A stretch of DNA of 64,000 nt from Acidimicrobiia bacterium (GTDB lineage Bacteria; Actinomycetota; Acidimicrobiia; Spongiisociales; Spongiisociaceae): assembly GCA_022827785.1 (NCBI GenBank), contig JAJEIM010000024.1, forward strand, positions 1-64,000, written 5' to 3'. The position numbers and the translations under genes were made by a program. A model generated the notes under the pieces. That model was given only the letters and a program-made list of their open reading frames with translations. It was not told the origin of the DNA and made no database searches. Each line of letters begins with the position of its first letter. The stretch's first letter is position 1. Shown one piece after another: positions 15,886 to 24,715 of this stretch.

Positions 15886-17082
15886 ATGAGCCAGAGCACA
15901 CTCAGACAAAGGCTGGCGGAACGCACCCTGCGGATCCGGGGTGGCCACGAGTCGCCCTACTTCCAGATCATGCGGAGGGTGGAAGGCCGCGATGACATCA
16001 TCCGGCTGGTGCGGGGAGAGCCGGACATCCCGACCCCGTCGCACATCATCGAAGCCGCCAAGCGATGTCTGGACACCGGACATGTCGGCTACACGCCTCC
16101 GGGCGGGATGATCGAGCTCCGAGAAGCCATCGCGCGCAAGTTCAAGGAGGACAACAACCTCGAATACGACGCCGCCTCCGAGATCCTCGTCACCGCCGGG
16201 GCGCAGGAATCGATGGCGGTCAGCCTCCAGACGCTCCTCGATCCCGGCGACGAGGTGCTCCTCGCCACCCCCCACTACATGGCCTATCCGGCCAACATCA
16301 TCATGGCGGGCGGGACCATCGTCTACGTGGATACCGTCGAGGAGGAGGACTTCGAGCTCAAGCCCGAGGCCATCGAGGCGGCCATCACCGACCGCACCAA
16401 GCTGCTGGTGCTCGTGACCCCCAACAATCCCACCGCCGGGGTGATAACCGCCGAGACGCTGTCAGCCATCGCCGATGTGGTCCGGGCCCACCCCGACCTG
16501 GTGGTGATCTCCGACGAGCTCTACGAGAAGGTGGTGTACGACGGCTTCGAGCATGTCTCCTTCGCCACCCTGCCCGACATGTGGGACCGGACCATCACCA
16601 TCAACGGCTACTCGAAGGCCTACAGCATGACCGGTTTCCGGGTGGGTTACATGGCCGGCCCGGCCGACTACATCCTGGCCGCCACCGAGCCGCGCCACTC
16701 CCTCAGCATCTCCACCTCGCTGCCCTCCCAGCACGGCGCCCTCGCCGCCCTGGAAGGGCCGCAGGACTTCATGGCCGAGATGATGGAGGAGTACCACGCG
16801 CGCCGGGCGATGATGCGGGACGCTTTCGATGAGTTGGGTGTCACCTACGGCGAGCCCAAGGGCGGGTTCTACTTCTTCGCCAACATCTCCGGCTCGGGAA
16901 TGGACGCGGTCGACTTCGCCGACAAGGCGGTGGATTACGGGGTCCTGTTCTCGCCGGGCAACGTCTTCGCCGAGGGCGCCCGGAAGTACATCCGCATTTC
17001 CTACCTGGCGCCGAGGGACCAGCTGGCCGAGGCCCTCGAACGCTTCGGGCGGCTCTGGAACGACTGCCGGAGCGGCCGATGA
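15886..17082 (+). CDS. PLP-dependent class I/II aminotransferase
   Basis: A 398-aa fold-type I aminotransferase. Landmarks are VGYTPPGGMIELREAIA, the cofactor-contacting TAGAQESMA, TPNNPTAGVIT (Asn-Pro), VVISDELYEKVVYDG (Asp-x-x-Tyr), the Schiff-base lysine in INGYSKAYSMTGFRVGYMAG and the C-terminal Arg in YIRISYLAP. The motif set matches aspartate/aromatic aminotransferase-like enzymes of subgroup I-gamma. It overlaps the next gene by four bases. Coupled with a D-2-hydroxyacid dehydrogenase it could interconvert an amino acid, its 2-oxo acid and the 2-hydroxy acid; the substrate is unknown. Confidence 0.92.
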   Translation: MSQSTLRQRLAERTLRIRGGHESPYFQIMRRVEGRDDIIRLVRGEPDIPTPSHIIEAAKRCLDTGHVGYTPPGGMIELREAIARKFKEDNNLEYDAASEILVTAGAQESMAVSLQTLLDPGDEVLLATPHYMAYPANIIMAGGTIVYVDTVEEEDFELKPEAIEAAITDRTKLLVLVTPNNPTAGVITAETLSAIADVVRAHPDLVVISDELYEKVVYDGFEHVSFATLPDMWDRTITINGYSKAYSMTGFRVGYMAGPADYILAATEPRHSLSISTSLPSQHGALAALEGPQDFMAEMMEEYHARRAMMRDAFDELGVTYGEPKGGFYFFANISGSGMDAVDFADKAVDYGVLFSPGNVFAEGARKYIRISYLAPRDQLAEALERFGRLWNDCRSGR

Positions 17083-18056
17083 GCGGTCCCAAGGTGGCCC
17101 TCGTAGAGGAGTTCACGGCCGCCCAGGTGGACGCTCTCCAAAAGGCCCTTCCCGGTGGCGCGACGGTGCTCACCGACGCCCTCGACGCCGGGACCATCGG
17201 ACAGGCGGACTACCTGGTGATCCGGGAGGCGAGTCTTGACGACGGCGATCTGGCCGGCCTTGCCTCGCTCCGCGGGGTGGTGACCATCGACTCCGGGGGC
17301 GGCGCCGTATGCGGCGAGACCTGCGATTCGATGGGGGTGTGGACCGAAGCCGTTCTCTCGCCCGGACCCATCAGCGTGGCGGAACACACGGTGATGTGCA
17401 TCCTGGCCCTGTTCAAGCGGCTTCCGACCGCCCACCGCCGTCTCATGGACGGGGTGATCGTGGACGGCATGGAGCCGTTCGTCACCGACCAGCTCAACTA
17501 TTCGTACAACTGGGTGGGCCTCGATCTGTTCGAGGCCGTGCTGGGCAAGACCGTGGGCCTGGTGGGCGTGGGCCAGATCGGCAGCGCGGCCGCCCGGATG
17601 CTGGTGGCGTTCGGGGTGGATGTCGTCTACTACAAGCGCAACCGGTTCTCACCCGAGGAGGAGCAGCAGATGGGCATCCGCTACCTCCCGTTCGACGAGT
17701 TGCTGGCGGAGTCGCACTGCGTCTCGCTCCATAACAAGTTCACTCCCGAGACCGAGAAGATGATGGGCGCCCGCGAGTTCGCCCGGATGCCCGAGGGGTC
17801 GTTCTTCGTGAACACCGCCCGCGGCCGGCTGGTCGATGAGGACGCCCTGATGGCGGCCCTCCACAGCGGTCACCTGGCCGGCGCCGCCCTCGATGTCTTC
17901 TGGTGGGAGCCCATCCTTCCCGACAGTCCTCTCCGGGACACCCCCAACCTGCTGATGACCCCCCACACCGCCGGAACGCCTGCCGGTGACACGGTGGCCC
18001 TGGAGCTGGGTTCCGCCGGAAGGGTCATCCGCCGACGGAATGGAGCCACGCCATGA
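17079..18056 (+). CDS. D-2-hydroxyacid dehydrogenase (NAD-binding)
   Basis: A 325-aa member of the D-isomer 2-hydroxyacid dehydrogenases, which reduce 2-oxo acids or oxidise D-2-hydroxy acids. The NAD motif GLVGVGQIGSAAARML lies at residues ~160-175. The catalytic set is visible as NTARGRLVDEDAL (Arg), FWWEPILPDSPL (Glu) and LMTPHTAGTP (His). ATGA overlaps join it to the aminotransferase before it and the TIM-barrel gene after it. The N-terminal substrate domain is divergent (EEFTAAQVDALQKAL). Confidence 0.9.
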   Translation: MSGPKVALVEEFTAAQVDALQKALPGGATVLTDALDAGTIGQADYLVIREASLDDGDLAGLASLRGVVTIDSGGGAVCGETCDSMGVWTEAVLSPGPISVAEHTVMCILALFKRLPTAHRRLMDGVIVDGMEPFVTDQLNYSYNWVGLDLFEAVLGKTVGLVGVGQIGSAAARMLVAFGVDVVYYKRNRFSPEEEQQMGIRYLPFDELLAESHCVSLHNKFTPETEKMMGAREFARMPEGSFFVNTARGRLVDEDALMAALHSGHLAGAALDVFWWEPILPDSPLRDTPNLLMTPHTAGTPAGDTVALELGSAGRVIRRRNGATP

Positions 18057-19435
18057 GCGACCGAACCTTTGTCGGCATGCAGGTCGGTGGGATCAGCTTC
18101 ATCGACGAGGGAATCGAGGAGACGCTCGACATCTTCGTGGAGAAGGCCGGGGTGAACGCCATCTTCATATCCGCCCTGTCCTGGGCCCGGGGCAACGCAG
18201 GGCGTTCCGGAAGCAACGACTTCCCCGATCACGGCGGCCAGGAGCCCGATCACCTGCAGGGCGGGGCCTTCTTCCCTCCCGATCCGAGGTACTACCACGG
18301 CACTTCGATCAAGGACTTCACCGCCCCGGACCCCCTCTATGAGGGGTTCGACATCCTGGGCGATGTCATCCCGGCCGCCCAAGAGCGGGGCATCGACGTA
18401 TTCCCCTACTACTGCGAGACCGCCCACGTCAATCCCAAGCCCCTCTGGCAGCCGGGCTTCGCCCAGGTGCTTGAGATAGACCCGTGGGGTCGCAAGGCCA
18501 GCCGGCCCTGCATGTACAACCCCGACTACCGGAATTGGTGGTTCGGGGTGATCGACAACTGGCTGAGCGAGTATGACCTGGCAGGGATGCTCTGGGGAAT
18601 AGAACGTGAAGATCCCCTATCGTCGATGATCGTCAGCGACGAGGTTCCCACCTGCTTCTGCGTGCATTGCCGGGCGGAGGCCCACCGCCGCGGCATCGAC
18701 GCCGGGCGGGCCGCCGAGGGATATCGCAAGATCAGCGACTACCTCAGCGCCGTTCGGGCCGGCCACCAGCCCCGAGACGGGAAGCTGATCACCTTCCTCC
18801 GACACCTGTTCGAGTACCCCGAGGTCTCGCAGTGGCAGAAGCTGTGGTGGGACGGACACAAGGATCTCTACCGGGAGATTTCGGGCCTGGTCCGGTTCTT
18901 CGGGGACGACTACCAGGTGGGATTCGGGATCTGGCAGATGATCAACACCTTCAACCCCTTGCTCCGGGCTGCGCACGATCCGGCCGAGTACAAGCTCTAC
19001 GCCGACTGGCTGAAGCCCGTGTTCTACAACGCACCGGGCGGGGCGAGGTTCGCCAAGTTCGTGACCAACCTGTGCCAGACCATCCTCGGCGACGCCAGTC
19101 CATCGGAGTGGACGCCCATCCTGTACAAAATTCTCGGCCTGGACGAGGCGCCCTTCGAGGATCTGCCTCCCACGGGATTCAGCCCGCAGTATGTGGCCGA
19201 CTTCACCCGTCGCTACGTGGAGGCGGTCGGCCCGGAAGTGGCCGTGTACCCCGGCATCGGTCTCGGCGTGGAGACTGTGGCCCGGGACATCTCAGCCGCC
19301 GACTGCGAAGCGATGGTGGAAGCCTCGTTCGACGGGGGAGCGGAAGGTGTGATGATCTCCCGTAACTATTCGGAGTTGAGCCTCACCAACCTGGCCGCGG
19401 TGGGCACTGCCCTACGCCGGCTCGGAAAGATCTGA
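18053..19435 (+). CDS. TIM-barrel, glycoside-hydrolase-like protein of unknown function
   Basis: A 460-aa soluble protein translationally coupled to the dehydrogenase (ATGA). It begins VGMQVGGISFIDEGIEETLD and contains GIDVFPYYCETAHVN, a conserved-looking GMLWGIEREDPL and SDEVPTCFCVHCRAEAHRRG, a Cys-x-Cys-x-x-Cys cluster seen in uncharacterised glycosidase-like barrels, and ends with GGAEGVMISRNYSELSL. Acidic residues in EREDP and SDEVP could be catalytic. No signal peptide, so it probably acts in the cytoplasm on a small molecule rather than a polymer. I cannot name its reaction. Confidence 0.65.
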   Translation: MSDRTFVGMQVGGISFIDEGIEETLDIFVEKAGVNAIFISALSWARGNAGRSGSNDFPDHGGQEPDHLQGGAFFPPDPRYYHGTSIKDFTAPDPLYEGFDILGDVIPAAQERGIDVFPYYCETAHVNPKPLWQPGFAQVLEIDPWGRKASRPCMYNPDYRNWWFGVIDNWLSEYDLAGMLWGIEREDPLSSMIVSDEVPTCFCVHCRAEAHRRGIDAGRAAEGYRKISDYLSAVRAGHQPRDGKLITFLRHLFEYPEVSQWQKLWWDGHKDLYREISGLVRFFGDDYQVGFGIWQMINTFNPLLRAAHDPAEYKLYADWLKPVFYNAPGGARFAKFVTNLCQTILGDASPSEWTPILYKILGLDEAPFEDLPPTGFSPQYVADFTRRYVEAVGPEVAVYPGIGLGVETVARDISAADCEAMVEASFDGGAEGVMISRNYSELSLTNLAAVGTALRRLGKI

Positions 19436-19458
19436 TCGGACCCAGAAAGGAACCAACC

Positions 19459-20703
19459 GTGCGCACAATTCTCAAAGGCGGAGTGGTCGTCAACCTCGAC
19501 GGTGGCGCCTCCACGCAACAGGACCTGGTCATCGAAGGCGAGCAGATCGCCTCGGTGGGCGCTGCCGCAGCCGCAAATGGCGACAACGTGGTGGATGTCT
19601 CCGGTATGTACCTGCTGCCCGGCCTCGTGAACTGTCATGTTCACCTGGGTTGGGACGGTACGCATGACCTCGAGATGCAGGCCTACGAGTCGCCGGCCGT
19701 CAACGCCATGAAAGCGGTGATGAACATCCACCGCACCCTCTCGGCCGGGGTGACCACCATCCGTGACCTGGGCATGAACAACGCCAACATCGACGCCAAG
19801 ACGGCCATCGACAACGGGTGGGCGCCGTGGATCCGCCTGTTCCCGAACGGCCGGGCGATCTGCACCACCGGCGGCCACACCTGGTGGTGCTGCCGTGAAG
19901 CCGATGGCATCTACGGGGTGCGGAAGGCCATCCGCGAGCAGTTCAAGGCCGGCGCGCAGTGGATCAAGATCATGGGTTCGCACGAAGAGGTGCAGTTCAC
20001 CATGGACGAACTGCGCGCGATGGTGGAGGAGGCGCACCAGAACGGGATGAAGGTCACCGCCCACGCCACCTTCGACGAGGCCATCTCCCGGGTGGTGGAC
20101 GCCGGCGTGGACTGCGTCGAGCACGGCGGGTCGATGACCCAGGAGACCATCGACAAGATGGTCGAGAAGGGCACCCCCATCGTCACCACCTTCTCGCCGC
20201 TGGTCCAGCAGGTGAAGTTCGGGCGGGACTTCGGGATGACCGAGTCGGATGTGGAGCGCCGCAAGGACCAAATGGCCGACAAGACCAGGTTCGCCGGCAA
20301 CGCGGCCGCCGCCCGGGCAGGGATCCCGATCGTGTTCGGCACCGACGCCGGAAGCCCGGTGGTCCCGCACTACGCCATTGCCGAGGAACTCAAGTTCATG
20401 GTCGAGGTCGGGGTGTGCCCGGACAACCTCGACGCGCTCAACTCGATCACCCGCCGCGGTATCAAGCTGCTGGGCCTCGAGGACCAGTTGGGCAGCCTCG
20501 AAGCTGGCAAGACCGCCGACGTGGTCGCCGTGGGTGGCGATCCGCTGGCCTCTCTTGACCATATGAAGGACGTCAAGCGGGTCTTCGTGCGCGGCCAGAT
20601 GGCCTTCTCGTCCGACGGGGGTTACCTTCAGGTCGGGCGTGACATCGAGGGCATGGGCACTCGCTGGGGCCCCGGACCCGAGATCGGATATCGGCGGGCC
20701 TAG
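19459..20703 (+). CDS. Amidohydrolase, imidazolonepropionase/Xaa-Pro dipeptidase-like
   Basis: A 414-aa amidohydrolase-superfamily enzyme starting at GTG 19459 with an AGAAAGGAACC site. Metal-site motifs are complete: NCHVHLGWD (HxH), QWIKIMGS (lysine, likely carbamylated), VTAHATFDEA (His), DCVEHGGS (His) and VFGTDAGSP (Asp). The small beta-sandwich formed by both ends (ILKGGVVVNLDGG and TADVVAVGGDPL) is typical. This branch includes metal-dependent dipeptidases for N-acyl or Pro/Arg dipeptides and imidazolonepropionase-like enzymes. It is a paralogue of the gene at 29121-30320. Confidence 0.88.
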   Translation: MRTILKGGVVVNLDGGASTQQDLVIEGEQIASVGAAAAANGDNVVDVSGMYLLPGLVNCHVHLGWDGTHDLEMQAYESPAVNAMKAVMNIHRTLSAGVTTIRDLGMNNANIDAKTAIDNGWAPWIRLFPNGRAICTTGGHTWWCCREADGIYGVRKAIREQFKAGAQWIKIMGSHEEVQFTMDELRAMVEEAHQNGMKVTAHATFDEAISRVVDAGVDCVEHGGSMTQETIDKMVEKGTPIVTTFSPLVQQVKFGRDFGMTESDVERRKDQMADKTRFAGNAAAARAGIPIVFGTDAGSPVVPHYAIAEELKFMVEVGVCPDNLDALNSITRRGIKLLGLEDQLGSLEAGKTADVVAVGGDPLASLDHMKDVKRVFVRGQMAFSSDGGYLQVGRDIEGMGTRWGPGPEIGYRRA

Positions 20704-20735
20704 GGCTCAGGTTGCCTGACGGCCGGAGCTGACCG

Positions 20736-22121
20736 ATGCTCGATCTGAGGATCGTGGGGGGAACGGTGGTCAGCGACGGCCGTTCCCGCCCGGCCGATGT
20801 CGGCTTGTCCGGGGATCTCATCGTCGAGGTCGCCCCTCAGGGGGGCCTCGGCCCGGCTCGCAGGGAGATAAATGCCTCAGGGTTGCTGGTCATTCCCGGC
20901 GCGGTGGATGCCCACTTCCACTGCCGGGCACCCAGCCATCCGGAGCGGGCCACTTTCGGCTCCGAGTCGAGGGCGGCAGCATCGTCCGGGGTGACCACTC
21001 TGTTCGAGATGCCGATCTCCAATCCGCCGTGCAGCACTCCGGAGGCCTTCGAGCTCCGCCGCGAGTTGGGGGAGGCCGAGAGCCTGGTCGATTTCGCCCT
21101 CTACTCGGGGGCAGGATTCAGCGATCCGGCCCGGGCGGAGGCGATGGCCGAATGTGGGGCGATCGGGTTCAAACTGTTCACCCACCATCCGCCGCCGGAG
21201 CGAATCGACGAATTCGAGGGTCTCTGCGCCGGAGCGCCCGAGGAGATCTACGATTGCCTCCGCACGGTCGGCGCCACCGGCCTGAGAAGCGCCGTTCATG
21301 CGGAGAGCCAGCAGTTCATCGTGCGGTTCCGCCAGGACGAGGACCGGTTCGGGCACCCGGCCCGCCCACCGCTGGTCGAGGCGGCGGCGGTGGGCCTGGT
21401 GGCGACCATCGCCCGCGACCTAGGCACACCAACCCACATCGTCCATATCACCTCCCGCCTGGCCATGGAAGAGGTCCAGGCGGCCCAGGCGCTGGGGGTG
21501 GACCTCTCCGCCGAGTCGTGCCCCCACTACCTGCTGCTCGACGAGTCGGCGATTCCCGAGTTCGGCAACTTCGTGAAGGTTGGCCCTCCCCTCCGCCCGG
21601 AGGCGGATGCCGCCTACCTGTGGGAGGCTCTGGTTGAAGGCTCGCTGTCGGTGGTGGCGTCCGACCATGCTCCCTTCACACCGGAGGAGAAGTCGGCTGC
21701 GTCCTATGCCGAGTCCGGGCAGGGGATTCCCTCCCTCGAGATGCTGGTCCCGGCGATGCTGGATGCCGGACTGACCGGGCGCCTACCGCTCGCCAGGGCG
21801 GTGGAGGTGATGACCGCCAACCCGGCCAAGCTGTACGGTATCTACCCGCGCAAGGGCACCATCTCGCCCGGATCTGAGGCCGACCTGGTACTGGTGGATC
21901 CCGAGGCCACGCGCACGGTCCGTTCGTCCGAGTTCCTGGCCCGTTCGGGCGGCAGCGGCCGCGCCTACGACGGCATGAAGCTCAAGGGCAAGGTGCTCAC
22001 CACCCTCTCGCGAGGACGCACTGTATTCGAGGCGGGCCGGGTGAAGGGGGAGAGCGGCGGGCGTTTCGTCAGACCGGACGGCCCTCCGCAGCATGTGGTC
22101 CAGACCCAGGATGCCGGCTAG
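20736..22121 (+). CDS. Dihydroorotase/allantoinase/hydantoinase-family amidohydrolase
   Basis: A 461-aa cyclic amidohydrolase. Metal ligands are seen in GAVDAHFHCRAPSHPER (HxH), IGFKLFTHHPP (bridging Lys), SAVHAESQQF (His), PTHIVHITSRLA (His) and VVASDHAPFTPEEK (Asp). The order and spacing fit the DHOase/allantoinase/D-hydantoinase clade, which hydrolyses cyclic ureides. No pyrimidine biosynthesis genes are nearby, and the context (adenosine deaminase downstream, amidases around) favours a catabolic hydantoinase or allantoinase. A Gly/Arg-rich tail after residue 435 is extra. ATG 20736 lies 32 bases after the previous stop. Confidence 0.88.
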   Translation: MLDLRIVGGTVVSDGRSRPADVGLSGDLIVEVAPQGGLGPARREINASGLLVIPGAVDAHFHCRAPSHPERATFGSESRAAASSGVTTLFEMPISNPPCSTPEAFELRRELGEAESLVDFALYSGAGFSDPARAEAMAECGAIGFKLFTHHPPPERIDEFEGLCAGAPEEIYDCLRTVGATGLRSAVHAESQQFIVRFRQDEDRFGHPARPPLVEAAAVGLVATIARDLGTPTHIVHITSRLAMEEVQAAQALGVDLSAESCPHYLLLDESAIPEFGNFVKVGPPLRPEADAAYLWEALVEGSLSVVASDHAPFTPEEKSAASYAESGQGIPSLEMLVPAMLDAGLTGRLPLARAVEVMTANPAKLYGIYPRKGTISPGSEADLVLVDPEATRTVRSSEFLARSGGSGRAYDGMKLKGKVLTTLSRGRTVFEAGRVKGESGGRFVRPDGPPQHVVQTQDAG

Positions 22122-22175
22122 CCGACCTCGCTTCGAGAGGCTCCTAGGCCGACCTCTCGCCGGTATTCTCGGCAG

Positions 22176-23258
22176 ATGCCTGCAGAACAGCCCCTAGCCG
22201 GTGCTAGTCCGAGTGTCGACCGGCTGCGCCAGGCGCCGAAGGCGGTGCTGCATGACCACCTGGACGGCGGGTTGCGAGCCTCCACCATGGTCGAGATCGC
22301 CGAGGAGACCGGCTACCGGGACCTTCCGACCCACGACCCGGAGGAGTTGACAGCCCGGATCCAGGAAGGCGCCCGCCGCCGTAGCCTGGAGCTCTACCTG
22401 GAGATGTTCCGCCACACCCTGGGTGTCATGCAGACGGGTCCGGCCGTGTACCGGGTGGCGGCCGAATGCGCCCAGGATCTTGCGGACGATGGTGTGGTGT
22501 ATGCCGAGGTCAGGTTCGCCCCGGAGCTGAATACCCGGGGCGGCTTGTCGCTCGACGAGGTGGTAGAAGCAGCGCTGGCCGGGTTCCGGGACGGGAGCGA
22601 GGGTCGTGGCATCCGGATCGGCCTGCTTCTCTGCGCCATGAGGACTGGTTCCCGCGGCCTCGAGGCCGCGCAGGCCGCACTCCGGCATCGGGATCGTGGA
22701 GTGGTCGGGTTCGACATTGCGGGCGCTGAGGCCGGTAACCCGCCCTCCGACCACCTGGCGGCATTCGATCTCCTCCGCCGGGCGGGAATGCCCTACACCA
22801 TCCACGCCGGCGAGGCGGACGGCCTCGACTCGATTCGGGACGCCGTGCACACCTGCGGTGCCCGGCGGATCGGCCATGGGATCAGGATTGTGGACGACAT
22901 CGGGGAGGACGGCGCCCTGGGCCCGCTCGCCGCCGAGCTTCTCGAAAGGCAAGTCCCGCTCGAACAATGCCCGACTTCCAACGTGCACATCGGCGCGGCG
23001 GGCTCGATCGACACCCACCCGATCGGCAGGCTCTTCGGCCTCGGCTTCCGTGTCACCGTGAACACCGACAACCGCCTCATGAGCGGCATCTCCCTAACGG
23101 GCGAGCTCGACCGGTGTTGCCAAGCCTTCGGATGGTCCTGGCCCGAGGTGCGCCGGCTGACCATCAACGCCATTGAGAGCGCCTTCCTCCCGGCCGACCA
23201 GCGCCAGGAGATTATCGATCAACGGATTGACCCCTGGTACGCCGCCGTACCCGGCTGA
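22176..23258 (+). CDS. add: Adenosine deaminase
   Basis: A 360-aa zinc enzyme converting adenosine to inosine. All signature residues are present: HDHLDGG at residues 26-32, with the zinc ligands His26 and His28; His210, Glu213 and the AGEADG motif; His234 in GHGIRIVDD; and Asp298 in VTVNTDNRLMSG, with the SNVHIGA loop before it. The sequence closely follows the actinobacterial Add type. It is the last gene of the plus operon and implies that nucleosides are used as carbon or nitrogen sources, matching the nucleoside-type transporter at 53.5-58.3 kb. Confidence 0.93.
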   Translation: MPAEQPLAGASPSVDRLRQAPKAVLHDHLDGGLRASTMVEIAEETGYRDLPTHDPEELTARIQEGARRRSLELYLEMFRHTLGVMQTGPAVYRVAAECAQDLADDGVVYAEVRFAPELNTRGGLSLDEVVEAALAGFRDGSEGRGIRIGLLLCAMRTGSRGLEAAQAALRHRDRGVVGFDIAGAEAGNPPSDHLAAFDLLRRAGMPYTIHAGEADGLDSIRDAVHTCGARRIGHGIRIVDDIGEDGALGPLAAELLERQVPLEQCPTSNVHIGAAGSIDTHPIGRLFGLGFRVTVNTDNRLMSGISLTGELDRCCQAFGWSWPEVRRLTINAIESAFLPADQRQEIIDQRIDPWYAAVPG

Positions 23259-23301
23259 CCGCTACCGCTACCGAAGTCCGGGGTGCTCGATCCCGATCGG
23301 G

Positions 23302-24447
23302 CTAGTCGCGGACTGACAGGGTGGTGGGGTGCTCGTTGAGCTTGACGCCGCCATTCTCGGTGCAGAGGATGATGTCCTCCACCCGGACTCCCACCCGGCC
23401 CGGCCAGAAGACCGAGGGCTCGATGGTGAATGTCATGCCCGCCTCCAGGGGGGTGTCGTCCTCCGGTGAGATGAAGGGCTCCTCGTGGACGTCGAGGCCG
23501 ATGCAGTGGCCTGTCCGGTGGCGGAACCAGTCCCCGTATCCGGCGTCCACGATCACCTGCCGGGTCGCCCGGTGCACCTCTGAGGCCTTGACGCCGGGCC
23601 GGGCCGCCTTCATGCCTGCTTGCTGGGCGGCCATGACCACCTCGTACACGCGGCGGTACTCATCGTCCGGCTCGCCGATCCGGACGGTCCGTCCGAAGTC
23701 CGAGCAGTAGCCCTGGACCACCGCGCCGAAATCGAAGGACAAACCCACACCCTGGCGAACCTCCTGCTGGGAGAGCCGGACGTTGGCGTCCCGGTCGTCT
23801 CCCGGACCCATTCCCCACACCGCGGTGTCGAACGACCAGGTACGGGAGCCGAGGCGGAGCAGGTGGTAGTTCACCTCCTCGGCCAGTTCCAACTCGGTGA
23901 CGCCGCTCGAGATGCGGGCCTTGGTTGCTGCCATCGCTCCGTCGGCCACATGGCAGGCCCGGCGTAACAAATCCAGCTCGTCGGGAGTCTTGATCCGCCT
24001 CAGCCTGTTGACCAGGCGGCTGGCGTTGGCCAACTGCGGATTCTGGAGTTCCTCCAGGAGGTTCATCGTGGCCGATGCCCAGGTCCGGGCGCCCACCGCC
24101 AGAGTTGCGGGCGTAGGGAAGGACCGGGCGACGCGGGAGAACAGGGCGTGGCCATCGTCCATCTCGCTCACGCTCACCACCTCGCCCGGAACTCCGTCGG
24201 GGAGGTCGAACTCGACGTAGTTGCGGGGGAGGATGAAAGCGGGATCCCGGCCGGGCGCCAGGAAGGCTCCGGCCACCCACCCGTGTGCGTAGTTGACGTC
24301 ACCGAAGGTGGGTACCCGCCGCTGGATCCCGGTCAGGTATTCGAGGTCGGCCCCGATCGGGAGCCAGACAAGATCGACTCCCGCCTCGTCGAGCACGGCG
24401 TCAAGGGCGAGACGCCGGGCGCGGTGGTCGAATACGATGGTGCTCAT
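23302..24447 (-). CDS. M24-family Xaa-Pro aminopeptidase/dipeptidase
   Basis: A 381-aa creatinase/prolidase-type peptidase. Unlike the M24 protein at 13288 it keeps the full two-metal set: LSFDFGAVVQGYCSDFGRT (two Asp), RHRTGHCIGLDVHEEP (His), MTFTIEPSVFW (Glu) and GVRVEDIIL (Glu). The N-terminal creatinase domain spans residues ~10-135. ATG 24447 is preferred over the upstream in-frame start at 24483 because the domain begins directly after it. Probably a cytoplasmic peptidase; transcribed away from pheA and convergent with add. Confidence 0.9.
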   Translation of the reverse strand: MSTIVFDHRARRLALDAVLDEAGVDLVWLPIGADLEYLTGIQRRVPTFGDVNYAHGWVAGAFLAPGRDPAFILPRNYVEFDLPDGVPGEVVSVSEMDDGHALFSRVARSFPTPATLAVGARTWASATMNLLEELQNPQLANASRLVNRLRRIKTPDELDLLRRACHVADGAMAATKARISSGVTELELAEEVNYHLLRLGSRTWSFDTAVWGMGPGDDRDANVRLSQQEVRQGVGLSFDFGAVVQGYCSDFGRTVRIGEPDDEYRRVYEVVMAAQQAGMKAARPGVKASEVHRATRQVIVDAGYGDWFRHRTGHCIGLDVHEEPFISPEDDTPLEAGMTFTIEPSVFWPGRVGVRVEDIILCTENGGVKLNEHPTTLSVRD

Positions 24448-24551
24448 ACCGGGCACAAGTCTAGATTCCCGACTCCCCGCCAACGCGCGATGTCGCGAGG
24501 CGCCCCGACTGTGCCTCCGTAGCCCGTCGAGGACGGCCGCTGCCGTGTGTC

Positions 24552-24579
24552 TTGTCGTTGGTGTGAAGGGTTATATAGT
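24552..24579 (+). promoter_or_regulatory. Candidate sigma-70-type promoter upstream of pheA
   Basis: TTGTCG (24552-24557) and TATAGT (24574-24579) are separated by 16 bases and lie about 135 bases before the pheA start. Each hexamer matches four to five consensus positions, and the local AT content is higher than the surroundings. The long leader between it and pheA shows no clear attenuator. Confidence 0.45.
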
Positions 24580-24715
24580 TGGGTGGCCTTCTGTGCACGG
24601 CCAGCCTGGCGTTAGGGCCGTCATGAGGCTCTGAGATGTGTCGGGCTACAGGCGGGTACATGATGCTCCGTTGCCACCCAATCGGAACGCGCCGGCGTCG
24701 TTTCTTGCGGTCTTG

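Noticed and set aside
15196-16275. Long antisense frame across the epimerase and aminotransferase genes
   Set aside because: The sense strand carries well-matched motifs of two known families; the antisense frame is Gly/His/Val-rich shadow.
19366-20562. 398-codon antisense frame over the amidohydrolase gene
   Set aside because: The sense-strand amidohydrolase has all metal ligands and a ribosome binding site; the antisense product resembles no family.
24484-24715. T-box or aromatic-amino-acid leader upstream of pheA
   Set aside because: No specifier-loop or T-box consensus and no Phe-rich leader peptide were seen; only a promoter candidate is reported.
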